Virus record (IMG/VR): IMGVR_UViG_3300037264_002810
Coordinates: 1 to 48,252 of that record
Length of the DNA stretch: 48,252 nucleotides
Reading direction: 5' to 3' (one strand)
Source: a virus
Positions within the stretch are counted from its first letter, which is position 1. The number at the start of each line of letters is the position of its first letter. Below are positions 38,612-48,035 of the stretch, one piece after another. A program made the translations under genes and the position numbers. Under the pieces are notes generated by a model, which had not been told where the DNA came from, did not search any database, and worked only from the letters and a program-made list of their open reading frames with translations.

Positions 38612-41600
38612 ATGGAACCGAGTTTATTCGAAAAATACTATATTCCAAAACCAGTGCCGGAAGCCGAGAAGAATCTATACCGCCAGAACTCAGAACTGAT
38701 ACAAAAAGCAGTTAGGGTATTCGGTCTTCAAAGCGAGCAGGTAGCCAGTGAAATCCCACCGGAAAGCCTTAGGTACGGAACAAAGTCACTCACAGGGCAA
38801 CTCCGGTACGAACTGGAGTTGATGGATAGAACTGAAAAGAGAGGAAACCCGTACAACCCAGATTACGATATTGACCCGAGAGCTACTCCCGAGTATTCGA
38901 CGGCAAAACTTGTTTCTAAATCCCAGAACAGGCCCATGTCAGAACTTGAAGAAAAGGAGTTGGCTACTAAAATACAGAGTAAGTACGACACTTCTAATCC
39001 CGAAAATCTTCTTGATGAAAAAGTATTCAGGTGGGCATTATACAGAGAACCTACGGAACAGGGGCAGAGAGCCATAATAGACGCCAGAAATAATACTTTT
39101 ATTCAATCGTGGACTGATGCCCAGAAAGAACAATTTCTGGCTCAGGAGGCGGCCAAATCCATTGAAGAAGCGAAAAAGGCTTCTTTTTTCAGTCTTAATT
39201 CGAGATTCGCAAAAGCTCTTGGTAAAGGTACGATGACTGCGGCGGGAGGTTTCAGGAGAACACTGGAAGAAGTTTATGGAGTAGAAGGTGGGAAGGCGTA
39301 TGCGAACAAGATGGCTGAATATGCCAATTCTGCCGGGCTGACCACTTCGGAGGCTGATGGAGTTTTATCTTTTGCCGCAGACGTTATTGGTTCCGCCATC
39401 CCATTTGCGGTTGGCGCGGCGACGGGAGGAATTTTTGGATTTATACCCGGATTACTAACTTTGGCCGCAACGTCTTTTTCCATGGAGGGCGAGAATGCTT
39501 ATCAGGAAGCTATACAGGGTGGAGCAAAAGAAGATGAGGCTCAGAACATCAGGATAAACGTCGGCTTTATTAACACTGCCATCGAAGGACTTCAACTCGG
39601 CACGATATTTAATTTTGCCAAAGCAGGGCGAGGAAGTAGGCAGGCTTTAATCGCTGGAATACTAAACAAGGCGAGAAAGCGAGGCCTTAAAAAATTCACA
39701 GGCGAAACAGCCAGAATGCTTTTTGACGAAGGAGTTCAGGAGTTTGCCCAAGAAGTAACCTCTGTTGGAGTGCCCGGATTTATGTACGGCAGATGGCCCG
39801 CGAATAAAGACGGCTCTATTGATATGAAGGCGATAAGGAACCGACTTGGTGCGGCATTTCTGGGTGGCGTGACCATGGGTGCGGTTCTCGGTTCCGGCGG
39901 CAGAATGATGAATCGGATACTATATGGGAAAGCACCTGATTTCGTAGGCATGAATACTGCCCCGGTACACGACTGGAAATATGCGATACGGACTCCGGAG
40001 GAACAGGCCGCAGATAAACCATATCTCGACATTCTGAACACACCAAAAGAAAACGAAAAAGGTACGGGATTTAAACCTTCTAAATTTGTCACCGCAGCCG
40101 TAGCCAAAGGCCAAAGAATGGGTGAGAATTTCGGAAATAAAGTTATAATATTCGACGACCCATTGCAGGAATATCAGGAAGGCTTCATGTTCGAAGGTGC
40201 ACCCGGAATTATATATTTGAGTAGCAATGCAACGGAGGCAGCTTCGAGAACGGTAGGGCATGAATTTGCTCATATAGTCAAGATTTCTGACCCGGAAGCA
40301 TATATGGCTATTGCAGCAATAGCTAAAAAGAATACAAAGCGAGCCGATAAATTACGAAAGTATTACAGTGAACTTTTTACGCATTCTGAAATGGCCGAGC
40401 GAAGAAGCAGGGCTATTAAGGACTTGGTCAACGAGGACGTTGAACGGTCTATTGCCGAACAAATGGTTGATGAGCAATTTAAGGCATACGGAGCCGATAA
40501 AATCGAGGCAGAGGCCCGTGCTAAAACAGAGGCGTCAGTTGATGACGAACTTGTCTCGGAATTTGTCGGTTCACTGTTTGAGAATACCAAGATAGCCGAG
40601 CAAATCGGAAAGGCGAGTCCGAATTTCCTGTCGAAAATAAACGACTATATACAGGATACCATCGACCGGATGGTAGGCCTTCAAAATATGATGGACATTG
40701 ACGAGTACCGGGTAAACTGGCGAGAGTCAATGTATAAGGTTGCGGAGATTTTAGGGAATCTGCAACAGCCTACGGCAGTGGAGCCAGCGAGTGAGATGGG
40801 CAAAAAGGCCGCTTCGGTGAAGAAGCCGAGCATAAGGAAACCGCAAAAACCCGAAGGGGTGAAAAAACAGGCAGGCATTGTCGTTAAGAGAAAATTTGGT
40901 AAACAGAGTCAACCTTACCAGCAGACGTTCGGACAGTTCTTTAACCGCATTGAAGCAGGAGAGACGGAATACGGAGTAGGTAACGCATGGACTTCACATA
41001 AGGAGGCCTTAAAAGAATGGCTGGCTGAGGTACGGGGTTCCATCAAAGAAGGCAGACCTCTGCGTCCGGCGGTTCAGGATTCACTGGCTACCAACGAACC
41101 TGCTTTATGGATTGACACTTTCAGGACGAGACCCGAACTCCTCGAAGGGTATATCCCTATGGAGATTATCAGGTTCGACGTGATTTCCGAACAACAGTTA
41201 TTGGAATATAAGCGAAAGGCGAAGGAATACAGGGGACAAAAACGTCCGAGCATCCGAAAGGAGATTGCTGCTCAGCAAATTAAGGCTGTAAAGACCGAGG
41301 CCACCGCTAAACTCAAGGCAAAATTTAAATCCGCTACCGGAACAGACAGCCTGTCGGGAGATAAGTATTTGGTCACGCCGGACGGCTACGTAGTGAAGGT
41401 TCTCAAGGAACACAATGTCACTGGACACGATGCGGGTACAACGCTTGGCGAAATGATGGGCGAGCAAATTCTCTACGCGAGTCGGTATAGAGGGAATCTT
41501 GCTATGCTCGCGAACGGTCCATTATCATCTGAACAGAAAATATGGCTCGAGCAGTATATCGCTTTCAACAGCGTCAATTACTTGGACCTTACGTTTTGGT

Positions 41601-44600
41601 CTGGAGAAAAGAAAAACTACGAAAGATTTCCCGTTGATTTTTCAACTTCGACAACGATAAGAAAAGGAGTTAATACTATTCAGGGTTATCTCGATGGCAC
41701 AATCGCTCCCACTGTCAGAGAATTGCCGAGGGGATTTATGCCGTCTATCCGCAAGGGTAAGGCAAAGCAACTCGTTAAAACCAAGATAAGGGCACAGATT
41801 TATGCGGCAGTCGAGGGCAGGTCCGGTCAACCCGCAAAGATGGTGGAAGAATCGGTTGCTTTAAAATCCAAGCTAAAGGCCATGCAGAAAGCCTCGATTG
41901 ACGGGTATAAGGCCGGAGCAGAGGCAGTAAAACTGGTTCTCGAAGAATACAAAAAGGGAATAAAAGAGGGTAAGGCAATCAGAAAGTTTTTGAGAAAGAC
42001 GGTACAAAAGTCTCTACCCCTGAAGGAACGTGGACGAATGCTTCGTCTCGTTGAAACAACAGAGACCGACGAGGCTCTTATAAAATCCCTTGAGAAATTA
42101 AAGGCCTACTATGAAAAACATCTGAAAAATATTCAGAAGGCCAGAATCAAGAAAATCCTCCGACTTCTAAGCAAGTACAAACGAAGCGGCAAAGGCGGCG
42201 GAGCGGGATACAGGATGCTACCGGACATTGAAGAGGCTGTTCGGGCGATAGTTGATGGCTTCCGCATGACCACTCCTTCGGTAAAGGCGGCGGAAGCGGC
42301 TGTTGACCTTTACGAAATGGCCCAGACGGTTGCCGACACCGCAAAAGAAAGGGGTATGTCTGACCCGTTTACTCAGTTCGAAGTTTTTGATTTCCTCAAG
42401 AGACTTGAAACGACCATGAGTAAAGTGCCTGTTGATATGATGTCATCAGAAGAACTGGAAAATCTCGCCAACTCCCTTTTGATACTCATCCATCAGCACG
42501 AGACTGAAATGGCCGTGATGTCCGATGAAAAAATCAAACGACAGGACGAAATGAGAGAGGTTATAATTGAGGAGATACGAAGCGGCTGGAGAAAAGAACA
42601 GCCGGTACAGGATAAGTATTCGACGAAGGACAAAAAGCCGAGATGGAAATGGTGGACAGGATTGTTTGGGCGACATTCTATGAACCTTGCAACTCTGTCC
42701 CGCATAGCGGCAGGGATGAAAAAAGACTCTATCACAGAAGAGGTCTTTTCTGAAAATCTTGTTCGAGGGGTAGAGACTACGCTCGAGCACTTTTACACGA
42801 TTCAAGACCTAATACTCGACCTGATGAAAGAAAAGGGAATTACTGAAGATGACATAAGGTCTTGGAGTAAGTACACTAAGAGGTCTCCGGGATTCCTCGG
42901 CTTTGCCAACTGGATAGAAAGAAAGACCGGGGCTACGCTGAATATACTAAAGAAATTCGACCCCGATACGATGTATGTAACCGTCAGACTTAAAGAGGGT
43001 AAGGAGTTGATGGTGACGGTGGGCGAGGCTCTCGATATTTATATGCACACCAAAAATGCCTACAACTACAAGGTTCTAACGGGAAAGAACGGAGTTGAAA
43101 TATCCGGTATCAAGGTTCCGCAACTGGCACACGACGACATAAATAATATCATCGCAGAACTGGACAGGGTAACAGAAGGGAAGGCTACTCTGTTTGCAGA
43201 CATACTTACTGAGGCCATAAAGGTTCAGGCTGACGCAATAAACGAAGTATCCTTGAGAATTTATGGTTATGAGTTAGCAAACAGGCCGGGATACTGGCAT
43301 ATCAGACGAAAACTTCCGCCGCAGGCAAAAGGTCCGCAACAGGAATTTGCGTATGAAACCATCGAAAGCCGCAGTCACTTCAAGGAAATCACAGGCGGGG
43401 TGCAACCGCTGTATATTGGCGATGCACTGAATAATTTTGTGGATACTTTGAATGTGGGAAGCGATTTTATCGGACTTGCCGAGCCGATGAGAACGGCGAG
43501 GATGTTCATTGGCGATACGGGAATACAGGACATGATGACCAAGAAGGGTTACGAGTCCTATATACACGAGATTATTGCCAAACTCAATAATATTGAATCG
43601 AGATATGCCAAACAGGGCGTCTTGGCGAGAATGGTAGGCAAACTCCAGAGGAATCTTACACGCGCCTTCTTTTCGTACAGTCCGAGACTTGCCGTTCAGC
43701 AATACTTTTCTATCACGCTCGCACAGGATGAACTCGACTGGAAGTATTTAAAGGAAATTCGTTTCTTTATGGATAAGGAAACCCGGGCTGAAATTTACTC
43801 CCACTCATACTATTTCAGACAGCGGTTTGAGGGTAATATCAGCAGGGAGATGGGAGATGTGGCCCATTCCGGGTCCGTATTGCAGTTCTTTACCAAGAAA
43901 GAGTTATATGCCAACCGACCTACGGCGATGGTTAGGAACTGGGATATGAGGGCGGTTTTTGATATATGGAGAATGTCTAAGGCAGTAATTTATGACGAGC
44001 AGGTTGCGACGGGCGAGATAGTGCAGGGTTCGGTCCGATACTGGGAAGAAGTAACAAAACTTGCCGAGCGAATCGTCCGTAAGACGCAACCGACTTGGCA
44101 TAAAGTTGACCGTTCCATGCTCGGCTCTACCGAAGACCCTATTTCGAAGAGTCTTACCATGTTCCATTCTCAGAGAGAGAAGATGATGCAGATGGTACAC
44201 GAGGCGAATTCTCGGTATGCTAACAGCAAGAGAACCCCGGCTGACTTTCTGAGACTTTCAAAGACGTATGGAATAGTGCTTATGAATCTTGCCTTGGTCG
44301 ATATATGGAATGAGGTTTACAAATGGGTGGTTCTTGGTGCCGACGAGGACCCGGCGGCAATAGTGGAAACCTTCATCGGGGATATTCCCGGACTCATCTA
44401 CTTTGTCGGACCAGTCTCAAGGGACGCTCTAATAGGTGCCATTCGCACATTCAGAGGAAAACAGACGTTTGCCCGGGGCGAACTCTCGTTCCCGCCGAAC
44501 AGGGTGGCGAAACTTACGGCAGAATCTGCCGTCGCGTGGGCGAGGTGGTTTAATTATGCTGTAAATGATACGGGCGACGCCGACGCCGCTATCGCGAAGG

Positions 44601-44701
44601 CTATGGGCACCACCTTCGAACTGTCTAACTATATGTTCGGACTACCTTTCTTGGAGATTACGAAAACGTTAAAAGCAAACTATAAGAGATTTTCAGAATA
44701 G
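38612..44701 (+). CDS. Giant multidomain ejection protein with zincin motif
   Basis: 2029 residues, built like the large polyvalent proteins of phages. Hydrophobic segments lie at about 250-290 and 415-430. A zinc-protease motif HEFAH is at 550-554. Three PSIRK linkers (about 739, 879 and 1044) separate small globular modules. Long basic and acidic helices fill about 1045-1330, and the last 700 residues carry the helical C-terminal domain seen in such proteins (MFHSQREKMMQ, about 1850). It is probably packed in the head and injected with the DNA; the protease-like module could cut the linkers, the cell wall or host proteins. Confidence 0.75.
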   Translation: MEPSLFEKYYIPKPVPEAEKNLYRQNSELIQKAVRVFGLQSEQVASEIPPESLRYGTKSLTGQLRYELELMDRTEKRGNPYNPDYDIDPRATPEYSTAKLVSKSQNRPMSELEEKELATKIQSKYDTSNPENLLDEKVFRWALYREPTEQGQRAIIDARNNTFIQSWTDAQKEQFLAQEAAKSIEEAKKASFFSLNSRFAKALGKGTMTAAGGFRRTLEEVYGVEGGKAYANKMAEYANSAGLTTSEADGVLSFAADVIGSAIPFAVGAATGGIFGFIPGLLTLAATSFSMEGENAYQEAIQGGAKEDEAQNIRINVGFINTAIEGLQLGTIFNFAKAGRGSRQALIAGILNKARKRGLKKFTGETARMLFDEGVQEFAQEVTSVGVPGFMYGRWPANKDGSIDMKAIRNRLGAAFLGGVTMGAVLGSGGRMMNRILYGKAPDFVGMNTAPVHDWKYAIRTPEEQAADKPYLDILNTPKENEKGTGFKPSKFVTAAVAKGQRMGENFGNKVIIFDDPLQEYQEGFMFEGAPGIIYLSSNATEAASRTVGHEFAHIVKISDPEAYMAIAAIAKKNTKRADKLRKYYSELFTHSEMAERRSRAIKDLVNEDVERSIAEQMVDEQFKAYGADKIEAEARAKTEASVDDELVSEFVGSLFENTKIAEQIGKASPNFLSKINDYIQDTIDRMVGLQNMMDIDEYRVNWRESMYKVAEILGNLQQPTAVEPASEMGKKAASVKKPSIRKPQKPEGVKKQAGIVVKRKFGKQSQPYQQTFGQFFNRIEAGETEYGVGNAWTSHKEALKEWLAEVRGSIKEGRPLRPAVQDSLATNEPALWIDTFRTRPELLEGYIPMEIIRFDVISEQQLLEYKRKAKEYRGQKRPSIRKEIAAQQIKAVKTEATAKLKAKFKSATGTDSLSGDKYLVTPDGYVVKVLKEHNVTGHDAGTTLGEMMGEQILYASRYRGNLAMLANGPLSSEQKIWLEQYIAFNSVNYLDLTFWSGEKKNYERFPVDFSTSTTIRKGVNTIQGYLDGTIAPTVRELPRGFMPSIRKGKAKQLVKTKIRAQIYAAVEGRSGQPAKMVEESVALKSKLKAMQKASIDGYKAGAEAVKLVLEEYKKGIKEGKAIRKFLRKTVQKSLPLKERGRMLRLVETTETDEALIKSLEKLKAYYEKHLKNIQKARIKKILRLLSKYKRSGKGGGAGYRMLPDIEEAVRAIVDGFRMTTPSVKAAEAAVDLYEMAQTVADTAKERGMSDPFTQFEVFDFLKRLETTMSKVPVDMMSSEELENLANSLLILIHQHETEMAVMSDEKIKRQDEMREVIIEEIRSGWRKEQPVQDKYSTKDKKPRWKWWTGLFGRHSMNLATLSRIAAGMKKDSITEEVFSENLVRGVETTLEHFYTIQDLILDLMKEKGITEDDIRSWSKYTKRSPGFLGFANWIERKTGATLNILKKFDPDTMYVTVRLKEGKELMVTVGEALDIYMHTKNAYNYKVLTGKNGVEISGIKVPQLAHDDINNIIAELDRVTEGKATLFADILTEAIKVQADAINEVSLRIYGYELANRPGYWHIRRKLPPQAKGPQQEFAYETIESRSHFKEITGGVQPLYIGDALNNFVDTLNVGSDFIGLAEPMRTARMFIGDTGIQDMMTKKGYESYIHEIIAKLNNIESRYAKQGVLARMVGKLQRNLTRAFFSYSPRLAVQQYFSITLAQDELDWKYLKEIRFFMDKETRAEIYSHSYYFRQRFEGNISREMGDVAHSGSVLQFFTKKELYANRPTAMVRNWDMRAVFDIWRMSKAVIYDEQVATGEIVQGSVRYWEEVTKLAERIVRKTQPTWHKVDRSMLGSTEDPISKSLTMFHSQREKMMQMVHEANSRYANSKRTPADFLRLSKTYGIVLMNLALVDIWNEVYKWVVLGADEDPAAIVETFIGDIPGLIYFVGPVSRDALIGAIRTFRGKQTFARGELSFPPNRVAKLTAESAVAWARWFNYAVNDTGDADAAIAKAMGTTFELSNYMFGLPFLEITKTLKANYKRFSE

Positions 44702-44710
44702 GGAGTTGTT

Positions 44711-44968
44711 ATGGCCTCGAAAAAAGATGACTGCAACCACGTTTTGAGTGTGGACTGTGTACAGTATTTCGACGTTAAATTTAAAGACTTGGAAGAAAAA
44801 CTGGATATGAGGGCCAAGCTTGCGGACTCGTTGCTCGTTGGCAAAAAGGACCTCGAAAACCAACTTACGGAAATTAAAAGTGATTTAAGTGTGCTGACAA
44901 AGGTGGTTTATGTTGGGATGGGCGTTATCGCCGCATTACAAGCGGCGTGGGATTATATTAAAAGGTAA
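44711..44968 (+). CDS. Holin-like (XhlA-type) small membrane protein
   Basis: An 85-residue protein: a charged N-terminal helix (about 20-60, coiled-coil character, KDLENQLTEIKSDLSVLTK) followed by one membrane segment (VVYVGMGVIAALQAAWDYI) and a basic end. This is the layout of haemolysin XhlA-type and similar single-span holins. Its place at the end of the late operon, before a small lipoprotein, supports a role in lysis. Confidence 0.6.
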   Translation: MASKKDDCNHVLSVDCVQYFDVKFKDLEEKLDMRAKLADSLLVGKKDLENQLTEIKSDLSVLTKVVYVGMGVIAALQAAWDYIKR

Positions 44969-44987
44969 TTTTTTTAAGGAGACTCAA

Positions 44988-45416
44988 ATGAAGTACACAA
45001 AAAAGAAGCTTAAACCATGTCTGATTGCACTGGTAGTGATAATTCTCTGCCTTTGCGGATGTCAGGGGACAGAACAGGGCACAGTCGCGCCGATAATTAA
45101 GGACGCGGCAACGGCGGTAACAAACACTCCACTACCGGCGGACAATACGGCGGCCATACTGGAAACAGTGAGGGTGGTAAATGCCGCAACCGCACCGCTT
45201 AATCCATACTCGCCTTTTATTGAAGTTGGTCTGGCAATAGCGACTATTCTTACGGGTTTTATTGCTAAAAAGAAAGCTGACGAAGCGGCGGCTTCTGATT
45301 TAAAGTACAAGAGTATGAAACAGGGTACGGAGTCATTTAAGGTAAATAACCCGACTGCTGCACCTACATTATACGCCGCTATCGGCGATGCAAGAGCCGC
45401 TCTTGGAGTTAAGTAA
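44988..45416 (+). CDS. Small lipoprotein, possible spanin component
   Basis: A 142-residue protein from the ATG behind AAGGAG. A basic start, a hydrophobic stretch and the lipobox LCGC (22-25) predict a lipoprotein. A second hydrophobic segment (about 86-104) precedes a Lys/Ala-rich tail. It follows the holin-like gene, so outer-membrane disruption (Rz1-like) is a reasonable guess, but it is longer than typical Rz1 and not proline-rich. Its end overlaps the opposite-strand resolvase gene by 48 bases. Confidence 0.6.
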   Translation: MKYTKKKLKPCLIALVVIILCLCGCQGTEQGTVAPIIKDAATAVTNTPLPADNTAAILETVRVVNAATAPLNPYSPFIEVGLAIATILTGFIAKKKADEAAASDLKYKSMKQGTESFKVNNPTAAPTLYAAIGDARAALGVK

Positions 45417-45896
45417 CACTTCTGCCGTTGTAATCGCTACCGCAAGGGCCGAAAATATATCACCCTTCAAACCGTAAAGGGGGCCGGGATTCTTCTTGGT
45501 CCCCTTTGCAGTTTTGACATCCCCGCCATAACGATTACAGATGGCGGCGCGGACTGCCCCATCATTGGGTTTTCCTTCGGGGCATAGATGAGCAAAGACA
45601 TCCTTTCTGCGATAGACTTTTATCCAAGGTTTACCAGAGTGCTCTTCCCAAGCCTGAATGAATCGTCCTATCCACACGCAGGTCTCGAATACACTCTGCC
45701 CGACCCGTTGTCCATAACTCGCAACCGTTTCGATACTTAGTGAATCAGCCGTTCCGACTGCATAGGCCCTTACAAACTTCACCATTAACTCATTTATACA
45801 TTTTCCTGCATGGTCGAGTAGTGGCTTCTTCGTTTCGGTGTCGTACACTATATAGGCAGACTCAGAGGTGCCGGGGTCAATGGACAAGATTAGCAT
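45369..45896 (-). CDS. RuvC-like Holliday junction resolvase
   Basis: A 175-residue protein of typical length. The RNase H-like core shows SIDPGTS (5-11, catalytic D7), SIETVASYG (54-62, E56), KPNDGAVRAAI (D112) and GPLYGLKGDIFSALAVA (D146): the four acidic residues of RuvC-type resolvases found in phages. It would cut branched DNA before packaging. It is the last gene of the leftward arm; its 3' end overlaps the last rightward gene convergently. Confidence 0.88.
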   Translation of the reverse strand: MLILSIDPGTSESAYIVYDTETKKPLLDHAGKCINELMVKFVRAYAVGTADSLSIETVASYGQRVGQSVFETCVWIGRFIQAWEEHSGKPWIKVYRRKDVFAHLCPEGKPNDGAVRAAICNRYGGDVKTAKGTKKNPGPLYGLKGDIFSALAVAITTAEVLLNSKSGSCIADSGV

Positions 45897-46080
45897 CTTG
45901 AATCTCCTCTGGCATATTATTTAGTTCTGTTCCGCCACTCACAGGAAAAACCTGTAATCGCATCTCGTACTTCTTAGTGAGAGTAGCAATTTCGGCTATC
46001 AGTCCTATGGTGTTCAGTATCAAGAACACTATGATTCCACCTAAAATTAACACCACTGCTAAATTGTTATTCGTTTTCAT
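45877..46080 (-). CDS. Small single-span membrane protein
   Basis: A 67-residue protein with one membrane helix (about 8-30: VVLILGGIIVFLILNTIGLI) and a polar tail. It overlaps the resolvase gene by 20 bases and the lipoprotein gene by four. Function unknown; possibly a second lysis or membrane-modifying protein. Confidence 0.65.
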   Translation of the reverse strand: MKTNNNLAVVLILGGIIVFLILNTIGLIAEIATLTKKYEMRLQVFPVSGGTELNNMPEEIQDANLVH

Positions 46081-47528
46081 TCAATATCTCCTTTCAGCCA
46101 ACCCGCACCGAATACGATTACATCGAGAACATCCGGGTTGGCGTTAGCTAATGCGGCAAAGTCCTGCAAATCGACTATGCCGTCAATATTAAAATCCACC
46201 GAAGGGATTATCTGCATTGAATATCCCTCTGGTACAGTAAAACATCTGTAAACCTTACCCCTTAGATTAAACACGCCAGACAGACTTCCTTCCTGCATTG
46301 GTACCAGTCGGTCAGAACAATACCATGCCACTCCTTCAATGGGCGGATAATTGCCGTAATAGTCCGCTCTCCACATAGTGACAGGCATTCTTTCGACGGT
46401 AACACCGTTCGTATTTTTAATGTCGAGGCTCACCATCAACCTGTTCGGGGCACCGTCAATATCTCCGCTGTAATAAGTCCAGTAAACATAAGGACTTGAA
46501 AAAGTAGCAAGCGTCCGCAAATCAGACAGTCCGGGGCAGATGTAGGTACTCATTTGTGTTAAATCTTCGTGACCATAGGTAAGCCAAGACCAATGTTCAT
46601 ACCCATTCCTTACCTCTAAATACAGCCAGTCCCACCATCCTACTGCGGTAGCAACACCGTCCATCATCGAAAACATCGGAGACTCTACTTCGTAGTATCT
46701 GGGCCAGACAGGTTCAATGTCGTTCGGCTCGATGACGGGAGACTGAGGATGTTCCGGATAGTTTGAATCTGGCGGTGATGTTTCTTCTGGTAAAACTTCG
46801 AGTCCGTTCACCGGAACAGCGTAACCATTACCGCTTGTGCACGTTGACATTCTGTAAAAACCATTGGTGTCTTTGAATTTCTGCCCCTGATACCTCAAAA
46901 AATTGCAGGTTATTTGCTGAGGCTGCACACAATCCTCGAATCCCGGTATGCTTACTTTTATTTTGACCTTAGTATCGACCCTGCCCAACCTATTGGTAAA
47001 ACTCGTTATAGCCTTACTTGGCCGAAGTTTAAACTCCTCGTTTTTGCCATAAATAGTGTCGTCGCCTAAAATTACGAGAAATTTCAAGTATCCCTCGTTT
47101 CCCGTCCTCGCATAAACTTTACCACCTTGGGTGTAGTTTACATGATTACCCGCCTCGTCGTAGGTAGCTATTTTACCCAACGTCTCCCACACATCGACGG
47201 TTCCTGAGTGTTCGAGAACTTCGATGCGAACAGCTACCCCTGCCGGAGACATACCGTCACAGTCCAAGCGTCCCTGATATTCAAATGCGACCGATGACTG
47301 TATTTCACCGTGTGGTATCAAAAACAGGCCACAGGGGTCAGGATAGTCGTGGTCCATGCAGTTGTTATAGCAATACCTGTCGAGTAGTGGCCCATAGTCA
47401 CTATTTGGGTTCATTGAGAATACTGATAAATTTGTTACATATCGGGCATTTGGACTCTGTCTGCCCTCACAAGAGTAAAGCGCAAGAACAATTAAAAGAC
47501 AGGTGGTCGTGATAGTTTTGGTTTTCAT
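46077..47528 (-). CDS. Secreted lipoprotein with dockerin-like calcium loop
   Basis: A 483-residue protein. The start is a signal peptide with lipobox-like LYSC (C20). The middle is beta-rich with many Tyr and Trp and several Cys, without a recognised enzyme motif. Near the end (445-456) D-x-N-x-D-G-x-x-D-x-x-D forms a perfect EF-hand loop in the context DFNIDGIVDLQDFAALA, the form seen in dockerin-type repeats that are common in Planctomycetota secreted proteins. It would sit on the host cell envelope, perhaps blocking further infection or altering the surface. It is the largest gene in its segment. Confidence 0.7.
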   Translation of the reverse strand: MKTKTITTTCLLIVLALYSCEGRQSPNARYVTNLSVFSMNPNSDYGPLLDRYCYNNCMDHDYPDPCGLFLIPHGEIQSSVAFEYQGRLDCDGMSPAGVAVRIEVLEHSGTVDVWETLGKIATYDEAGNHVNYTQGGKVYARTGNEGYLKFLVILGDDTIYGKNEEFKLRPSKAITSFTNRLGRVDTKVKIKVSIPGFEDCVQPQQITCNFLRYQGQKFKDTNGFYRMSTCTSGNGYAVPVNGLEVLPEETSPPDSNYPEHPQSPVIEPNDIEPVWPRYYEVESPMFSMMDGVATAVGWWDWLYLEVRNGYEHWSWLTYGHEDLTQMSTYICPGLSDLRTLATFSSPYVYWTYYSGDIDGAPNRLMVSLDIKNTNGVTVERMPVTMWRADYYGNYPPIEGVAWYCSDRLVPMQEGSLSGVFNLRGKVYRCFTVPEGYSMQIIPSVDFNIDGIVDLQDFAALANANPDVLDVIVFGAGWLKGDIE

Positions 47529-47542
47529 CTTAGCTCCTTTCG

Positions 47543-47866
47543 TTAAAAAGGCAGGTTATCATCATCTAATTCCTGTATTGGCGGTATGTGTGTCGGCTTA
47601 ATATCAAGCTGCTTCTCTTCTTCGTCCCATTTTGCCAGTTCATCCTCAAACGTCAAGGCCTTTTTTTGCGAACTGGGCTTTGGCGGCTGGGCTTTCTCAG
47701 CTAAAAGGGTCTGACGTGCCCTTTGCTCGATTATGAGCCATCCAGCGGCCTCTGGGTCAATCATACGGTACGACGTGGAAAGTTTCGCAAGCTGCATACG
47801 CTCTTCCCGCGTTCCTTTTGTTTTTGTGTACTCGTAATGTTTTTTAGCAGAAGTGTTTATGTCCAT
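47543..47866 (-). CDS. Small protein with SSB-like acidic C-terminal tip
   Basis: A 107-residue helical protein whose last residues, DDDNLPF, copy the acidic tip of bacterial SSB (DDDIPF), which recruits many replication and repair proteins. No OB-fold can be seen, so it is probably not an SSB itself but something that docks onto, or blocks, the host proteins that bind that tip. In a phage without its own replisome, capturing host factors at the origin would fit. Its start overlaps the upstream gene by 23 bases. Confidence 0.65.
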   Translation of the reverse strand: MDINTSAKKHYEYTKTKGTREERMQLAKLSTSYRMIDPEAAGWLIIEQRARQTLLAEKAQPPKPSSQKKALTFEDELAKWDEEEKQLDIKPTHIPPIQELDDDNLPF

Positions 47867-48035
47867 ATTTCTTTTCAGCTTTCCTTTTTAAATATTTATT
47901 TACCTCTTGCCGTCTTTTTGCCTCATGTTTTTCAGCGCATAACCTCGTGCAAAATACCCCGCCGCCCTTAGAAATGGCCATTTGGGACTCTCTAAACTCC
48001 CTTTTACACTTTAAACATACACATTTTACAAACAT
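47844..48035 (-). CDS. Small zinc-finger protein
   Basis: A 63-residue protein: CVCLKC (6-11) and CTRLC (about 29-33) are spaced like a treble-clef or zinc-ribbon finger, with a strongly basic helix after them (KHEAKRRQEVNKYLKRKAEKK). Probably nucleic-acid binding. It is the first leftward gene after the gene-free junction, so it may depend on a promoter there or on the leftward arm's transcript. Confidence 0.7.
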   Translation of the reverse strand: MFVKCVCLKCKREFRESQMAISKGGGVFCTRLCAEKHEAKRRQEVNKYLKRKAEKKYGHKHFC

